Under the pieces are notes generated by a model. It saw only the letters and a program-made list of their open reading frames with translations. It ran no database searches and had not been told where the DNA came from. Of a DNA stretch of 29,770 nt, positions 1 to 8,993 are shown piece by piece. The DNA is from an uncultured bacterium. Lineage in GTDB: Bacteria; Bacteroidota; Bacteroidia; Bacteroidales; Muribaculaceae. Made by a program: the position numbers and the translations under genes. The stretch spans positions 1 through 29,770 of the forward strand of contig CAJMNI010000032.1 in NCBI GenBank assembly GCA_905214735.1, in the 5' to 3' direction. Within the stretch, counting starts at the first letter, position 1. Each line of letters begins with the position of its first letter.

Positions 1-91
1 CAGGCCTGACTATGCCTCAAAAATCGACATCTTTAAATTTTTGTCATGTACTTAAGTCACGGGGTCTTAATCGAGATATAGCATCTTTTTT

Positions 92-133
92 GTTAAAAAA
101 CGCTGTTTTTAACATTTTGGTTTGTTATATTTG
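92..133 (+). promoter_or_regulatory. Putative nadE promoter with AT-rich inverted repeat
   Basis: TATATTTG at 126-133 fits the Bacteroidota -7 consensus TAnnTTTG, and the bases after it (CAG) are typical. The -33 element is weak (CTG at 103-105). An 8-bp perfect inverted repeat, GTTAAAAA at 92-99 and TTTTTAAC at 106-113, lies across the expected -33 region, so it could be a regulator site. A second small repeat (CCTTAT 189-194 / ATAAGG 205-210) sits in the putative leader. The rest of bases 1-249 shows no gene. Confidence 0.5.
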
Positions 134-249
134 CAGTAAATTTATTAACACCCATACCCGAAATTAAAAATCGGCTCTCTGGCCATCCCCTTATGACCTC
201 GTTTATAAGGCAAGATCTGACATACTGTTAAAGTGATGCCGGTTTCAAT

Positions 250-2253
250 ATGAATTTAGACATGAACAGATTCGGACTTACAAGAGTTGCCGCTGCCACG
301 CCGGTTGTTAAACCCGGCGATCCGCATTTCAACGCAGAATCAATAATCAGCATATTAAGCCCTCTTTCGCAAGACTCGGTCGAAATAGCGGCATTCCCAG
401 AATTGTCTGTCACGGGGTATACATGCGCCGACCTTTTCCATCAGCAGACGCTTCTCGATGCCGCCGAAGCAGCCCTCGAGCAGATTCGCGCTTTCTCCGA
501 AGATAACGAAATGCTGATAATCGTCGGAGCACCGCTCAGATGTGCCGGCGCCCTCTATAACTGCGCGGTGGCTATACGTCAGGGCGAATTTCTCGGAGCG
601 GTTCCGAAGATTCATATCCCCAACTACGGCGAGTTTTACGAGAAACGCTGGTTTAAAAGCGGCGAAGGTGTTCACGCAACAGTCAATATAGCGAACCGCG
701 AACTGACTGTCAGTCCCGACTTCATATTCACCCATAAAGGAACGCGCGTAGGCGTGGAAATCTGCGAAGATCTCTGGGTTCCCGTTCCCCCGAGTTGTCG
801 TCTGGCGGAACTGGGAGCCGACATCATAGTCAATCTATCGGCCACCAATGAGGTGACCGGCAAACACGCCTACCTTCTCCATCTTATACAAAGCCAGTCG
901 GCACGCTGTCGCTGCGGTTATGTCTACGCATCTGCCGGAGTCGGAGAATCAACCACCGACCTCGCTTTTGCCGGAAACGCCATCATTGCGGAAAACGGCG
1001 TGATCCTCACCGCCTCTCCCCGATTCAGTCTCTCAGGTTGCGAAGCAATCGCAGCAATAGATGTCGAAGCTCTCAGGGCCGACCGTATAAAGTATGCTAC
1101 ATTCAGCGACGACACTTCCACAGAAGATCTCGATAAGATAATCTTTACAGCCGACATTCAGAATAACGGTGAAAAAACCGCCAAAGCAGGATGCGGTGAA
1201 GATACCTGTGAAGAACTTCTGCGCTACAGAAACGTCAATCCGCATCCATTTGTGAACTCCGATCCCGCCAAACGCAAAGAGACCTGCGACGAAATCTCAT
1301 CCATTCAGGCCTGGGGGCTCGCCAACCGTCTCCGCGCGATAGGTTGCATGAACGCCGTGGTCGGAATTTCGGGAGGTCTCGATTCAACTCTCGCCCTGCT
1401 AGTCACGGTCAAGGCTTTCGATATGCTCGGACTCGACCGCAAGGGGATTGTCGGTATCACGATGCCGGGGTTCGGCACAACAGGAAGAACCCACAGCAAC
1501 GCCAACGAACTCATGGAACGCCTCGGCGTCACCCAAATGGAGATTCCGATCGGCCCGGCCGTGGAGCAGCATTTTTCCGACATAGGTCAGAATCCCGAAA
1601 TCCACGACATTACATACGAAAATTCCCAGGCCCGCGAACGCACCCAGATACTGATGGACATGGCCAACAAGGTCAATGGCCTCGTGATCGGCACCGGAGA
1701 CCTCTCGGAACTTGCCTTGGGATGGTGCACATACAACGGTGACCAGATGTCGATGTATGGCGTCAACGCCTCCGTGCCTAAAACGCTCGTGAAATATCTC
1801 GTGGAAAATTATGCCGACACCACCGACGATCCGCAACTTCGCCACACACTCCTCGACATCGTCGACACCCCGATCAGTCCGGAGCTTCTCCCCGCAGGCA
1901 AAGATGGCGAAATCAAGCAGAAAACGGAAGACACCGTCGGACCTTACGAACTCCACGACTTCTTCCTCCACGCAGTGCTCCGCCACGGTTTCCCGCCGGC
2001 AAAGATACTAGCTTTCGCATGCAAGGCATTCAAAGGGACATACGATTGCGAAACAATCGGCAAATGGCTCCGCACTTTCTACCGCCGATTCTTCGCCCAG
2101 CAATTCAAACGCTCCTGCATGCCCGACGGCGTAAAAGTCGGAAGCGTCTGCCTCTCTCCCCGAGGCGACTGGCGAATGCCCTCCGACGCCTCTTCCCGAC
2201 TCTGGATTGAGGAAACGGATCGCGAAATGGAACGCATCAGAAACTGCAAATAA
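250..2253 (+). CDS. nadE: Glutamine-dependent NAD+ synthetase
   Basis: Last step of NAD+ synthesis: it amidates deamido-NAD+ using ATP and ammonia taken from glutamine. At 667 residues it has the two-domain, glutamine-dependent form, not the ~275-residue ammonia-only form. The N-terminal nitrilase-type amidase domain (about 10-290) shows the full Glu-Lys-Cys triad: E51 in FPELSVTGY, K120 in VPKIHIPNYGEF and C172 in VGVEICEDLW. The C-terminal synthetase domain (about 350-640) has the ATP-pyrophosphatase loop SGGLDS at 374-379, followed by GTGDLSELALGW. The start at 250 places the amidase domain at its usual distance from the N-terminus; an alternative Met at residue 5 cannot be excluded. It is cytosolic. 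tsaC follows after 12 bases, so the two are probably co-transcribed. Confidence 0.97.
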   Translation: MNLDMNRFGLTRVAAATPVVKPGDPHFNAESIISILSPLSQDSVEIAAFPELSVTGYTCADLFHQQTLLDAAEAALEQIRAFSEDNEMLIIVGAPLRCAGALYNCAVAIRQGEFLGAVPKIHIPNYGEFYEKRWFKSGEGVHATVNIANRELTVSPDFIFTHKGTRVGVEICEDLWVPVPPSCRLAELGADIIVNLSATNEVTGKHAYLLHLIQSQSARCRCGYVYASAGVGESTTDLAFAGNAIIAENGVILTASPRFSLSGCEAIAAIDVEALRADRIKYATFSDDTSTEDLDKIIFTADIQNNGEKTAKAGCGEDTCEELLRYRNVNPHPFVNSDPAKRKETCDEISSIQAWGLANRLRAIGCMNAVVGISGGLDSTLALLVTVKAFDMLGLDRKGIVGITMPGFGTTGRTHSNANELMERLGVTQMEIPIGPAVEQHFSDIGQNPEIHDITYENSQARERTQILMDMANKVNGLVIGTGDLSELALGWCTYNGDQMSMYGVNASVPKTLVKYLVENYADTTDDPQLRHTLLDIVDTPISPELLPAGKDGEIKQKTEDTVGPYELHDFFLHAVLRHGFPPAKILAFACKAFKGTYDCETIGKWLRTFYRRFFAQQFKRSCMPDGVKVGSVCLSPRGDWRMPSDASSRLWIEETDREMERIRNCK

Positions 2254-2265
2254 ATTATCAGCAGA

Positions 2266-2853
2266 ATGGAAAAGGAAGAAAATCAACCAAGATATGAAGC
2301 CGATGACCTCCGCGAAGCCGTCGAAGTGCTGAAAAAAGGGGGAATCATACTCTATCCCACCGACACGATCTGGGGAATCGGATGCGACGCCTCCAACTCA
2401 GAAGCGGTGAAGAGAATTTTCGCTCTCAAAGAGAGAGCCGACGCCAAGGCGATGCTTTCGCTGGTCGGCTCAGAAGGACAACTGCAGCGAACAGTCAACG
2501 ACATTCCGGAAGTGGCATGGGAGCTGATAGATGCCGCCGTAAAGCCTCTCACCATCATCTACGACCATCCCGTAGGACTGGCCCCCGAACTTCTCGCCCC
2601 CGACGGCTCGGCCGGTATCCGGATCACTTCCGAACCCTTCTCCCGCGCCCTTTGCGAACACCTGCGACGCCCCGTGGTGTCGACATCGGCCAACAAGAGC
2701 GGCCAGCCTTCTCCCGCTTCTTTCAGCGACATTTCCCCCGAAATAATCGATGGTGTCGACTATGTGGTAAGATTCAAACGCGACCAGAAGGGAGGCACGG
2801 CCAGCAACATCATCAAGCTCGGAGAAGCCGGAAGAGTGAAAGTGATCCGGTGA
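2266..2853 (+). CDS. tsaC: Threonylcarbamoyl-AMP synthase (TsaC/YrdC/Sua5 family)
   Basis: Makes threonylcarbamoyl-AMP from threonine, bicarbonate and ATP, the first step of the t6A modification at position 37 of tRNAs reading ANN codons. The whole 195-residue protein is one YrdC domain. Visible family motifs are YPTDTIWGIGCDASN near the N-terminus, the basic stretch KRIFALKERADAKAM that lines the nucleotide pocket, GIRITSEPF, and the C-terminal STSANKSGQPSP. The length fits the short TsaC type without the extra C-terminal Sua5 domain. It starts 12 bases after the nadE stop. The following 114 bases hold the promoter of the next gene. YciO-type paralogues look similar, so the exact activity is slightly less certain than the family. 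Confidence 0.93.
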   Translation: MEKEENQPRYEADDLREAVEVLKKGGIILYPTDTIWGIGCDASNSEAVKRIFALKERADAKAMLSLVGSEGQLQRTVNDIPEVAWELIDAAVKPLTIIYDHPVGLAPELLAPDGSAGIRITSEPFSRALCEHLRRPVVSTSANKSGQPSPASFSDISPEIIDGVDYVVRFKRDQKGGTASNIIKLGEAGRVKVIR

Positions 2854-2908
2854 TTACGGGCCGAGTAAAAATCCGATGAATTTTTCATGTTTTTTCAATA
2901 AAATATGT

Positions 2909-2916
2909 TAACTTTG
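2909..2916 (+). promoter_or_regulatory. Putative Bacteroidota promoter -7 box for the sugar transferase operon
   Basis: TAACTTTG matches the TAnnTTTG consensus and lies 51 bases before the ATG at 2968. The -33 region around 2886-2889 (CATG) is a poor match. No other strong box is visible between tsaC and the sugar transferase, so this may drive the sugar transferase-clc-fmt-men run. Confidence 0.55.
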
Positions 2917-2967
2917 TAGTTCGACCATCGCGCACGACTTCAATCAAGCGTAACGCCGGAACAGAAA

Positions 2968-4395
2968 ATGAACGGTAAAAATTATTCAGTCAATGCCCAG
3001 AGATGCAAGTATGTCGTCACCGACCTTGTGATGACATACATTGCCTTTTTCATTTTCAACATTTTCCGGTATAATTACGTCACGGCGGCCGCCATATCCG
3101 CCTCGACTCTGTGGAAATTTCTGACAATGCCGAAAGTGACGATGGAATTGATCTTCGTGCCTCTCGTCTTGTCAGCGATCTACATTCTCTCCGGATACTA
3201 CAACAATCCGCTGATCAAATCGAGGCTCTCTGAATTCACGTCGACTTTCCTCACCGCGCTTTCCAACACGCTCATCATCTTCATGTTTATGCTGATCAAC
3301 GATTCGAGTGGAATGCGCAGCAGGGATTACGTCACAATCGCCGTGCTTTTCAGCCTTCTCTTCAGCCTCACTTATATCGGGAGATGGTTCATCACCTCGG
3401 GAACAATCCGCAAACTTCGGAAACGCCAATGGAAATATACCACCCTGATTGTCGGCAATTCGAAAGCTGCGCGAAAGGTTTACTCTAAAATCAGCAAATC
3501 GAATTCCGTGTGGGGATACAACGTGATCGGATTCATCAGCATTCCGGGAGAACACGACTTCAGCGACAATCTTGCAAGCTGGCCGATCGACGAAGTGGAA
3601 AAAGTGTGTGCGGAGAATGCGGTCGACCAGATCATATTGGCTCCGGAGAAAAGAAGCGACAAAAGCGTGATGGCGCTCCTCGACAGGCTTTTCCCCCTCG
3701 GCAAACCGGTGAAAATCGCCCCCGACACACTGAGCTTCGTGACGAGCGGCATTCAGATGAACGACATTCTCGGAGTGCCCCTTATCGATCTGACATCACC
3801 CCGGATGAGCGATTTCCAGAAGAACGTCAAGCGGCTCTTCGACATCACGGCATCATCTCTGATAATGATAATCCTCTCCCCTCTGCTCCTTTGGATCGCC
3901 CTGATGGTGAAATTCGGGTCGAAGGGTCCGGTGATATATAGTCAAGAACGCATCGGACGCCACCAGAAGCCCTTCATGATATATAAATTCCGCTCCATGC
4001 GCACCGACGCCGAGAAAGAGGGTCCGCAGCTCTCGAAAGACAACGACCCCCGGATCACTCCTTTCGGCCGCGTGATGAGAAAATACCGTCTCGACGAACT
4101 TCCACAGTTCTGGAACGTGATCCGCGGAGACATGTCGATAGTCGGTCCGCGCCCGGAACGAGAATTCTATATCAGGCAGATCATGAAAGAAGCCCCCTAC
4201 TATTGCCTCGTCTTCCAGGTTCGCCCCGGGATCACGAGCTGGGGAATGGTGAAATACGGCTATGCATCTACTATCAGACAGATGGTGTCAAGGTCGCGGT
4301 TCGACCTGATCTATCTCAACAACATGTCGCTGCAGACCGACGCCAAAATCATGATCCACACGGTGAAGACTATAATCGGGGGCGAAGGCAAATAA
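2968..4395 (+). CDS. Polyprenyl-phosphate sugar-1-phosphate transferase (WcaJ/WbaP type)
   Basis: Starts a surface polysaccharide by moving a sugar-1-phosphate from a nucleotide sugar to undecaprenyl phosphate in the inner membrane. The 475 residues show the long polyisoprenyl-phosphate hexose-1-phosphate transferase plan: several N-terminal membrane helices (about 15-140), a Rossmann-like middle region (TTLIVGNSKAARKVY onward, about 155-275), then the catalytic bacterial sugar transferase domain from KRLFDI at 288. In that domain the re-entrant hydrophobic helix (about 293-312), QERIG, YKFRSMRTDAE from Y339 and LDELPQ at 375-380 with the following FWNVIRGDMSIVGPRP are all intact. The sugar (glucose, galactose or another) cannot be read from the sequence. 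No other capsule genes lie beside it, so this may be a housekeeping or scattered initiating enzyme. Confidence 0.92.
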   Translation: MNGKNYSVNAQRCKYVVTDLVMTYIAFFIFNIFRYNYVTAAAISASTLWKFLTMPKVTMELIFVPLVLSAIYILSGYYNNPLIKSRLSEFTSTFLTALSNTLIIFMFMLINDSSGMRSRDYVTIAVLFSLLFSLTYIGRWFITSGTIRKLRKRQWKYTTLIVGNSKAARKVYSKISKSNSVWGYNVIGFISIPGEHDFSDNLASWPIDEVEKVCAENAVDQIILAPEKRSDKSVMALLDRLFPLGKPVKIAPDTLSFVTSGIQMNDILGVPLIDLTSPRMSDFQKNVKRLFDITASSLIMIILSPLLLWIALMVKFGSKGPVIYSQERIGRHQKPFMIYKFRSMRTDAEKEGPQLSKDNDPRITPFGRVMRKYRLDELPQFWNVIRGDMSIVGPRPEREFYIRQIMKEAPYYCLVFQVRPGITSWGMVKYGYASTIRQMVSRSRFDLIYLNNMSLQTDAKIMIHTVKTIIGGEGK

Positions 4396-4399
4396 TTGA

Positions 4400-4427
4400 C
4401 CGGGACGTCGCTTTGGCGTTCTCCCGG
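4400..4427 (+). other. Intercistronic hairpin between sugar transferase and clc
   Basis: CCGGGA at 4400-4405 pairs with TCCCGG at 4422-4427, and CGC/GCG pair inside around a TTTG loop. No T-run follows, so it is not a normal intrinsic terminator. It may stabilise or partly insulate the message. Confidence 0.3.
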
Positions 4428-4453
4428 AGGTTGAATTAGAATCAAAATAGTGA

Positions 4454-6256
4454 ATGGCTTATACAGAACGACATAACGTATTCACAAATATCTGGATGAA
4501 GTTCGTGATATGGCGCGAGCACCATATCAAGGAGCGGACTTTCGTGATCCTGCTCTCGCTGGTGATCGGAATTCTATGCGGATTCGCCGCCCAGCTCCTG
4601 AAATTCCTCATCCATCTCATCTCCCGTCTGCTAACTTCGCATTTCAGCGAGACGGAAGCCAACTATCTTTACCTGCTCTATCCGGTGCTCGGCATCCTGA
4701 TCACGGTGCTATTCGTGAAATATGTGATCAAGTCGAACATATCCCATGGAGTCACCAAGGTGCTCTATGCCATCTCGCGCCGTAAGTCGCGACTGAAAAA
4801 GAAAAACATGTATGCCTCGCTGATCGCATCTTCCATCACCATCGGATTCGGAGGATCGGTCGGAGCCGAGGGACCGATCGTCTATACCGGAGCGGCCATC
4901 GGATCGAATGTCGGCCAGGCTTTTCGCCTCGGGCCGAAAGTGCTCATGATCCTCGTGGGTTGTGGAGCGGCCGCCGGTATCGCCGGCATTTTCCGCGCCC
5001 CGATCGCCGGAATGCTTTTCACCCTCGAGGTGCTTATGATCGACCTCACCGGAATGACTGTCATGCCGCTCCTCGTCTCTTCGATCGCCGGAGCCACAGT
5101 GGCATACGTGCTCGAAGGCTACAACGCCGAATTCTTCTTCTCCCAGAGCGAGGCGTTCATGACAAGCCGCATTCCCTATACGATAATTCTCGGCGTGGTC
5201 TGCGGAATGATGTCGTTCTATTTCACGAAAGTGATGTTCATGATGGAGTCGATGTTCTCCCGCATTAAGAGCCAATGGGTCAGAATCGTGGTCGGAGGCT
5301 CGCTTATCGCCTGCCTCGTGTTCCTCTTCCCCCCTCTCTACGGCGAGGGCTACGGAGCGATCAACTTTCTTCTCACCGGCGAACAGGGGAAGGTGGTCGA
5401 CGGAACATTCTTCTATTTCGACCGCGACAACGTCTGGTTTCTTGCCCTTTTCATCGGAGCTATCGCCCTGATGAAAGCGTTCGCCACTTCGGCCACCAAC
5501 GGAGCCGGAGGCGTCGGCGGAACGTTTGCGCCTTCACTTTTCGTCGGCGCTTTAACCGGATTCCTCTTCGCTTTCATCCTCAACAATATCGATCCCTCGC
5601 TCAATCTCTCCCAGAAAAACTTCACCCTGATGGGGATGGCCGGTGTGATGAGCGGAGTTATGCACGCCCCTCTGATGGCAATCTTCCTCACGGCCGAGAT
5701 GACCGGAGGATACGACCTCTTCCTGCCGCTTCTGATTGTGTCGACGCTCGCATATTTCACCATCCAGTTCTTCCTCCCCTACAGCATCTACACAATGCGT
5801 CTCGCAAAGGCGGGCGACCTCATCACCCACCAGAAAGACAAGGCCGTCCTCACTTTGCTGAAAATCGACAATCTCGTGGAGAAGGATTTCAAGGAGGTCC
5901 ATCCCGAAATGAGCCTCAAGGAGATGGTCGACGTGATATCGATCTCCAACCGAAACCTCTTTCCGGTAACCGATGCCGAGGGGAAACTGAAGGGAATCGT
6001 GCTTCTCGACGATATCCGCAACATCATGTTCCGCACTGACCTTTACCGGAAAATGCACGTGTCGCGTTTCATGTCGGCGGTGCCCGACACTATTCAGATC
6101 GACCAGCGCATGGACAAGGTGATGGAGACCTTCGACAAGACCAACGCCTGGAATCTCCCGGTGGTTGACAATGAGGGACATTATCTCGGTTTCGTTTCCA
6201 AATCTAAAATTTTCAACAGCTACAGGCAAGTGCTCAAGCACTTCACCGACGACTGA
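4454..6256 (+). CDS. CLC-family chloride channel/transporter with two CBS domains
   Basis: Integral membrane protein moving chloride or related anions. The 600 residues comprise the CLC membrane core (about 25-440) and a cytosolic tail with two CBS domains (about 471-525 and 536-592), which usually bind adenine nucleotides. The selectivity-filter segments are clear: GSVGAEGP with the gating glutamate at E139, GGVGGTFAPSLF, and the late tyrosine segment LPYSIYTMR. By my alignment to E. coli ClC-ec1 the internal proton glutamate (E203) is replaced by V193 in FTLEVLMID, which in characterised CLCs goes with channel rather than H+-coupled behaviour. The ClC-ec1 Ser107 position reads SHGVTK, as often seen in CBS-bearing bacterial CLCs. 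fmt follows after 14 bases. Confidence 0.94.
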   Translation: MAYTERHNVFTNIWMKFVIWREHHIKERTFVILLSLVIGILCGFAAQLLKFLIHLISRLLTSHFSETEANYLYLLYPVLGILITVLFVKYVIKSNISHGVTKVLYAISRRKSRLKKKNMYASLIASSITIGFGGSVGAEGPIVYTGAAIGSNVGQAFRLGPKVLMILVGCGAAAGIAGIFRAPIAGMLFTLEVLMIDLTGMTVMPLLVSSIAGATVAYVLEGYNAEFFFSQSEAFMTSRIPYTIILGVVCGMMSFYFTKVMFMMESMFSRIKSQWVRIVVGGSLIACLVFLFPPLYGEGYGAINFLLTGEQGKVVDGTFFYFDRDNVWFLALFIGAIALMKAFATSATNGAGGVGGTFAPSLFVGALTGFLFAFILNNIDPSLNLSQKNFTLMGMAGVMSGVMHAPLMAIFLTAEMTGGYDLFLPLLIVSTLAYFTIQFFLPYSIYTMRLAKAGDLITHQKDKAVLTLLKIDNLVEKDFKEVHPEMSLKEMVDVISISNRNLFPVTDAEGKLKGIVLLDDIRNIMFRTDLYRKMHVSRFMSAVPDTIQIDQRMDKVMETFDKTNAWNLPVVDNEGHYLGFVSKSKIFNSYRQVLKHFTDD

Positions 6257-6270
6257 AAAGCATTACAGAT

Positions 6271-7206
6271 ATGAAGATAGTTTTTTTCGGCACTCCCGAG
6301 TTTGCAGTAGAAAGTCTCGACAGGCTGCGCAATGCCGGCTTCGACATAGCGGCAGTCGTGACAATGCCCGACAAGATTGCCGGGCGCGGTCACAAGATGA
6401 TCCAGAGCGACGTTAAGAAATATGCCGTGGAGCACGGTCTGCCTGTGCTTCAGCCGGAAAAGCTCCGCAACGAGGAGTTTCTTACCGAACTCCGGAACAT
6501 CGGCGCCGACCTTTTCATAGTGATCGCTTTCCGGATGCTCCCTGAAGTTGTCTGGAGCATGCCTCCCATGGGAACATTCAATCTCCACGGCTCGCTGCTT
6601 CCCAAATATCGTGGGGCGGCTCCGATCAACCGCGCCATAATGAACGGCGAGAGCGTGACCGGCGTCACGACTTTCATGCTCAACCACGACATTGACACCG
6701 GCGACATCATCGACCAGAGAAGCATCACTATAGCCGACAGCGACGATGTCGGCACCGTCTACGACCGGCTCATGCATCTCGGCGCCGACATGGTGGTGGA
6801 GACTGTGAAGAAAATCGAAGAGGGAAGTGTCGAAACCCGTCCGCAACCGGAAGGTGAATTCACTCCGGCGCCGAAGATCTTCAAGGAGGATTGCCGCATC
6901 GACTGGAACAGATCGGCCCGCGACATCCACAACCAGGTGCGCGGACTCTCCCCATATCCCGCCGCTTTCTGCTCCATCGTCGGCAATGATGGAAAAGAGA
7001 TGCAGGCCAAGGTGTTCAAAACCGCGATTGTCGCCGATTGCGGCAATTTGTCGCCCGGTGAAATAATCATCATGGGGAAAAGAATGATCGTAGGCTGCGG
7101 CGACGGAGCTATTGAGATCCTCTCGCTCCAACCGGCCGGGAAGAAACGGATGGATACCTCCGCGTTCCTCCTGGGTTATCATCCGCTCAGCATGACAACA
7201 GAATAA
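6271..7206 (+). CDS. fmt: Methionyl-tRNA formyltransferase
   Basis: Formylates the amino group of Met-tRNA(fMet) with 10-formyl-tetrahydrofolate, making the initiator tRNA for translation. At 311 residues it is full length. The N-terminus IVFFGTPEFAVESLDRL is characteristic. The catalytic triad known from the E. coli enzyme is present: N104 and H106 in FNLHGSLLPKYRGAAP and D142 in HDIDTGDI. The C-terminal tRNA-binding barrel follows from about residue 205 (APKIFKEDCRIDW, then VRGLSPYPAAF). It sits 14 bases after the CLC gene and 44 bases before menD. The link with the men genes is positional and does not imply shared biochemistry. Confidence 0.97.
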   Translation: MKIVFFGTPEFAVESLDRLRNAGFDIAAVVTMPDKIAGRGHKMIQSDVKKYAVEHGLPVLQPEKLRNEEFLTELRNIGADLFIVIAFRMLPEVVWSMPPMGTFNLHGSLLPKYRGAAPINRAIMNGESVTGVTTFMLNHDIDTGDIIDQRSITIADSDDVGTVYDRLMHLGADMVVETVKKIEEGSVETRPQPEGEFTPAPKIFKEDCRIDWNRSARDIHNQVRGLSPYPAAFCSIVGNDGKEMQAKVFKTAIVADCGNLSPGEIIIMGKRMIVGCGDGAIEILSLQPAGKKRMDTSAFLLGYHPLSMTTE

Positions 7207-7250
7207 TCATAAGATTAAAATCATACGATTAGAATCGGAAAATCAATCTG

Positions 7251-8987
7251 ATGAAAGACACCGCAAGCGAAAACAGCCGGATCCTGATGGATGTGATCAT
7301 GGCGCGCGGAGTGAAGACGATAATCATCTCCCCCGGCAGCCGCAACACTCCTCTCATAATCGCGGCCGAAGCAAGGGAAAAGCTGAAAAAATATGTAGTG
7401 GCCGACGAACGGACGGCTGCTTTCATGGCTCTCGGCATGGCGATGGGTAGCCGCCGGCCTGTCGCTCTCGCATGCACTTCCGGCACGGCTCTATATAACT
7501 ACGCCCCTGCCGTGGCGGAGGCTTTCTATCAGAAAATTCCGCTGATAGTGATCTCAGCAGACCGCCCGGCCCAATGGATTGATCAGGATGATTCCCAGAC
7601 TCTGCGGCAGTCGGGCGCGCTTGCCAACATCGTCAAGGCAAGCTTCGATATCCCGCTCGAGACCGAAGCGCCGGGACCATGCGCCAATCCGGCTTTCACG
7701 ACGGAAAAGCACTGGTTTGTCAACCGCCTCGTCAACGAGGCCATGACCGTGGCGACCACAGGGTTGCGCGGCCCGGTGCACATCAACATCCAGCTCGACA
7801 ACCCGCTCGGAAAGATCGTCGATGTTCCGGAGGCGAATGAGAGAATTGTAAGAGTCGTGGAGAATGAAGACCGAATGAATCAGGCGGTACTCGACAGCGT
7901 CGCTCTCGAAATGATGGAGAAGCGGATCCTTGTTGTGGCAGGATTCATGCCTCCCGACGACAAGCTAAACCGCGCCCTGATCGAGTTTTCGCGTCTGCCA
8001 AACGTGGCAGTGATGTGCGAGACTCTCTCCAATATCCACACTCCGGCCGATACATATCTCATAGATTCGCTTCTCGCCCGTCTTTCAGATGAAGAGAAGC
8101 GGAATTTGAAGCCCGATATCGTCATATCCATCGGAGGGTCTCTCGTGTCGCGGATGCTCAAGGAGTATCTGCGCCGCGCGGAAGGAACCGTCCATTGGAA
8201 ACTGGGCGATTCCCCCGCATCCACTGATACCTTCCAGCGGCTCGACGCCCATTTCGAATGCGACCCCGCCGTCTTTTTTCAGGGTGTCACGGCATTCATC
8301 CGACATAAAGAGAAATGCGGGCAAAAGATAGTGCATTCCGGCTATTCGGAGCTATGGAGCGCTGCAAGAGAAAAGGCCTCGGCCATCAACGCCGACAAAC
8401 TTCGGCAGGCCCCATGGAGCGAACTGACGGCCCATGCCCAATGCCTGAAGATTCTGAGCCTCGGCAATTTCAATCTCTTTTTCTCCAACGGCACGCCGAT
8501 CCGCTATTCGCAACTTGCGGTCGAAAGAGTGTGGCACGCCTGCTATGGCAATCGGGGTGTGTCGGGAATCGACGGCACCAACGCCACCGCCCTCGGTCTG
8601 GCCATGGCAAAAAGCAAACAGCCGACTCTGCTTCTATCGGGCGACCTCTCGTTCAGCTATTGCCCCCAGATTCTCGCTTTGAAGGAGTATGCCCCGAATT
8701 TCAAAATTATAGTTTTCAACAATGCCGGAGGCGGGATATTCCGTTTCATCCGCACCACCCGATCCCTACCTATGCGGGAAGAGTATCTGTGCGCACCCCC
8801 GAATATCCCCCTCCAAAAGCTTTGCGACGCCTATGGCTGGAATTATCTAAAGGCTGAGAACATGGAGGAATTGCACGTTTCGCTGGCCGCTTTCATGGTC
8901 GACGACGCCAACATGCTGCTCGAAATCAAGACAGATCCTCAGAGCAGCGCCGATGTCCTTATCAACTTTCTTGAAGAAAAAATCTAA
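7251..8987 (+). CDS. menD: 2-succinyl-5-enolpyruvyl-6-hydroxy-3-cyclohexene-1-carboxylate synthase
   Basis: Thiamine-diphosphate enzyme of menaquinone synthesis that joins isochorismate and 2-oxoglutarate with loss of CO2. At 578 residues it is the usual length. The pyrimidine-binding domain starts with IISPGSRNTPLIIAAE and contains the cofactor-activating glutamate E53 in DERTAAF, then CTSGTALYNYAPAVAEAF and ADRPAQWIDQDDSQTLRQ. The pyrophosphate/Mg2+ motif is SGDLSF with D465, closing at N490-N491 in NNAGGGIF. It is the first of four adjacent men genes; menB begins 6 bases after its stop. No isochorismate synthase (menF) gene lies before it, so isochorismate must come from a gene elsewhere. 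Confidence 0.96.
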   Translation: MKDTASENSRILMDVIMARGVKTIIISPGSRNTPLIIAAEAREKLKKYVVADERTAAFMALGMAMGSRRPVALACTSGTALYNYAPAVAEAFYQKIPLIVISADRPAQWIDQDDSQTLRQSGALANIVKASFDIPLETEAPGPCANPAFTTEKHWFVNRLVNEAMTVATTGLRGPVHINIQLDNPLGKIVDVPEANERIVRVVENEDRMNQAVLDSVALEMMEKRILVVAGFMPPDDKLNRALIEFSRLPNVAVMCETLSNIHTPADTYLIDSLLARLSDEEKRNLKPDIVISIGGSLVSRMLKEYLRRAEGTVHWKLGDSPASTDTFQRLDAHFECDPAVFFQGVTAFIRHKEKCGQKIVHSGYSELWSAAREKASAINADKLRQAPWSELTAHAQCLKILSLGNFNLFFSNGTPIRYSQLAVERVWHACYGNRGVSGIDGTNATALGLAMAKSKQPTLLLSGDLSFSYCPQILALKEYAPNFKIIVFNNAGGGIFRFIRTTRSLPMREEYLCAPPNIPLQKLCDAYGWNYLKAENMEELHVSLAAFMVDDANMLLEIKTDPQSSADVLINFLEEKI

Positions 8988-8993
8988 GCATAT

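Noticed and set aside
5275..6039. Rightward open frame of 254 codons inside the CLC gene
   Set aside because: Out-of-frame shadow, extremely rich in Arg and Pro, with no domain.
6220..7182. Long leftward open frame of 320 codons
   Set aside because: It is antisense to fmt, whose catalytic motifs are complete. The translation is rich in His, Asp and Val with no recognisable domain, as expected of a GC-rich antisense shadow.
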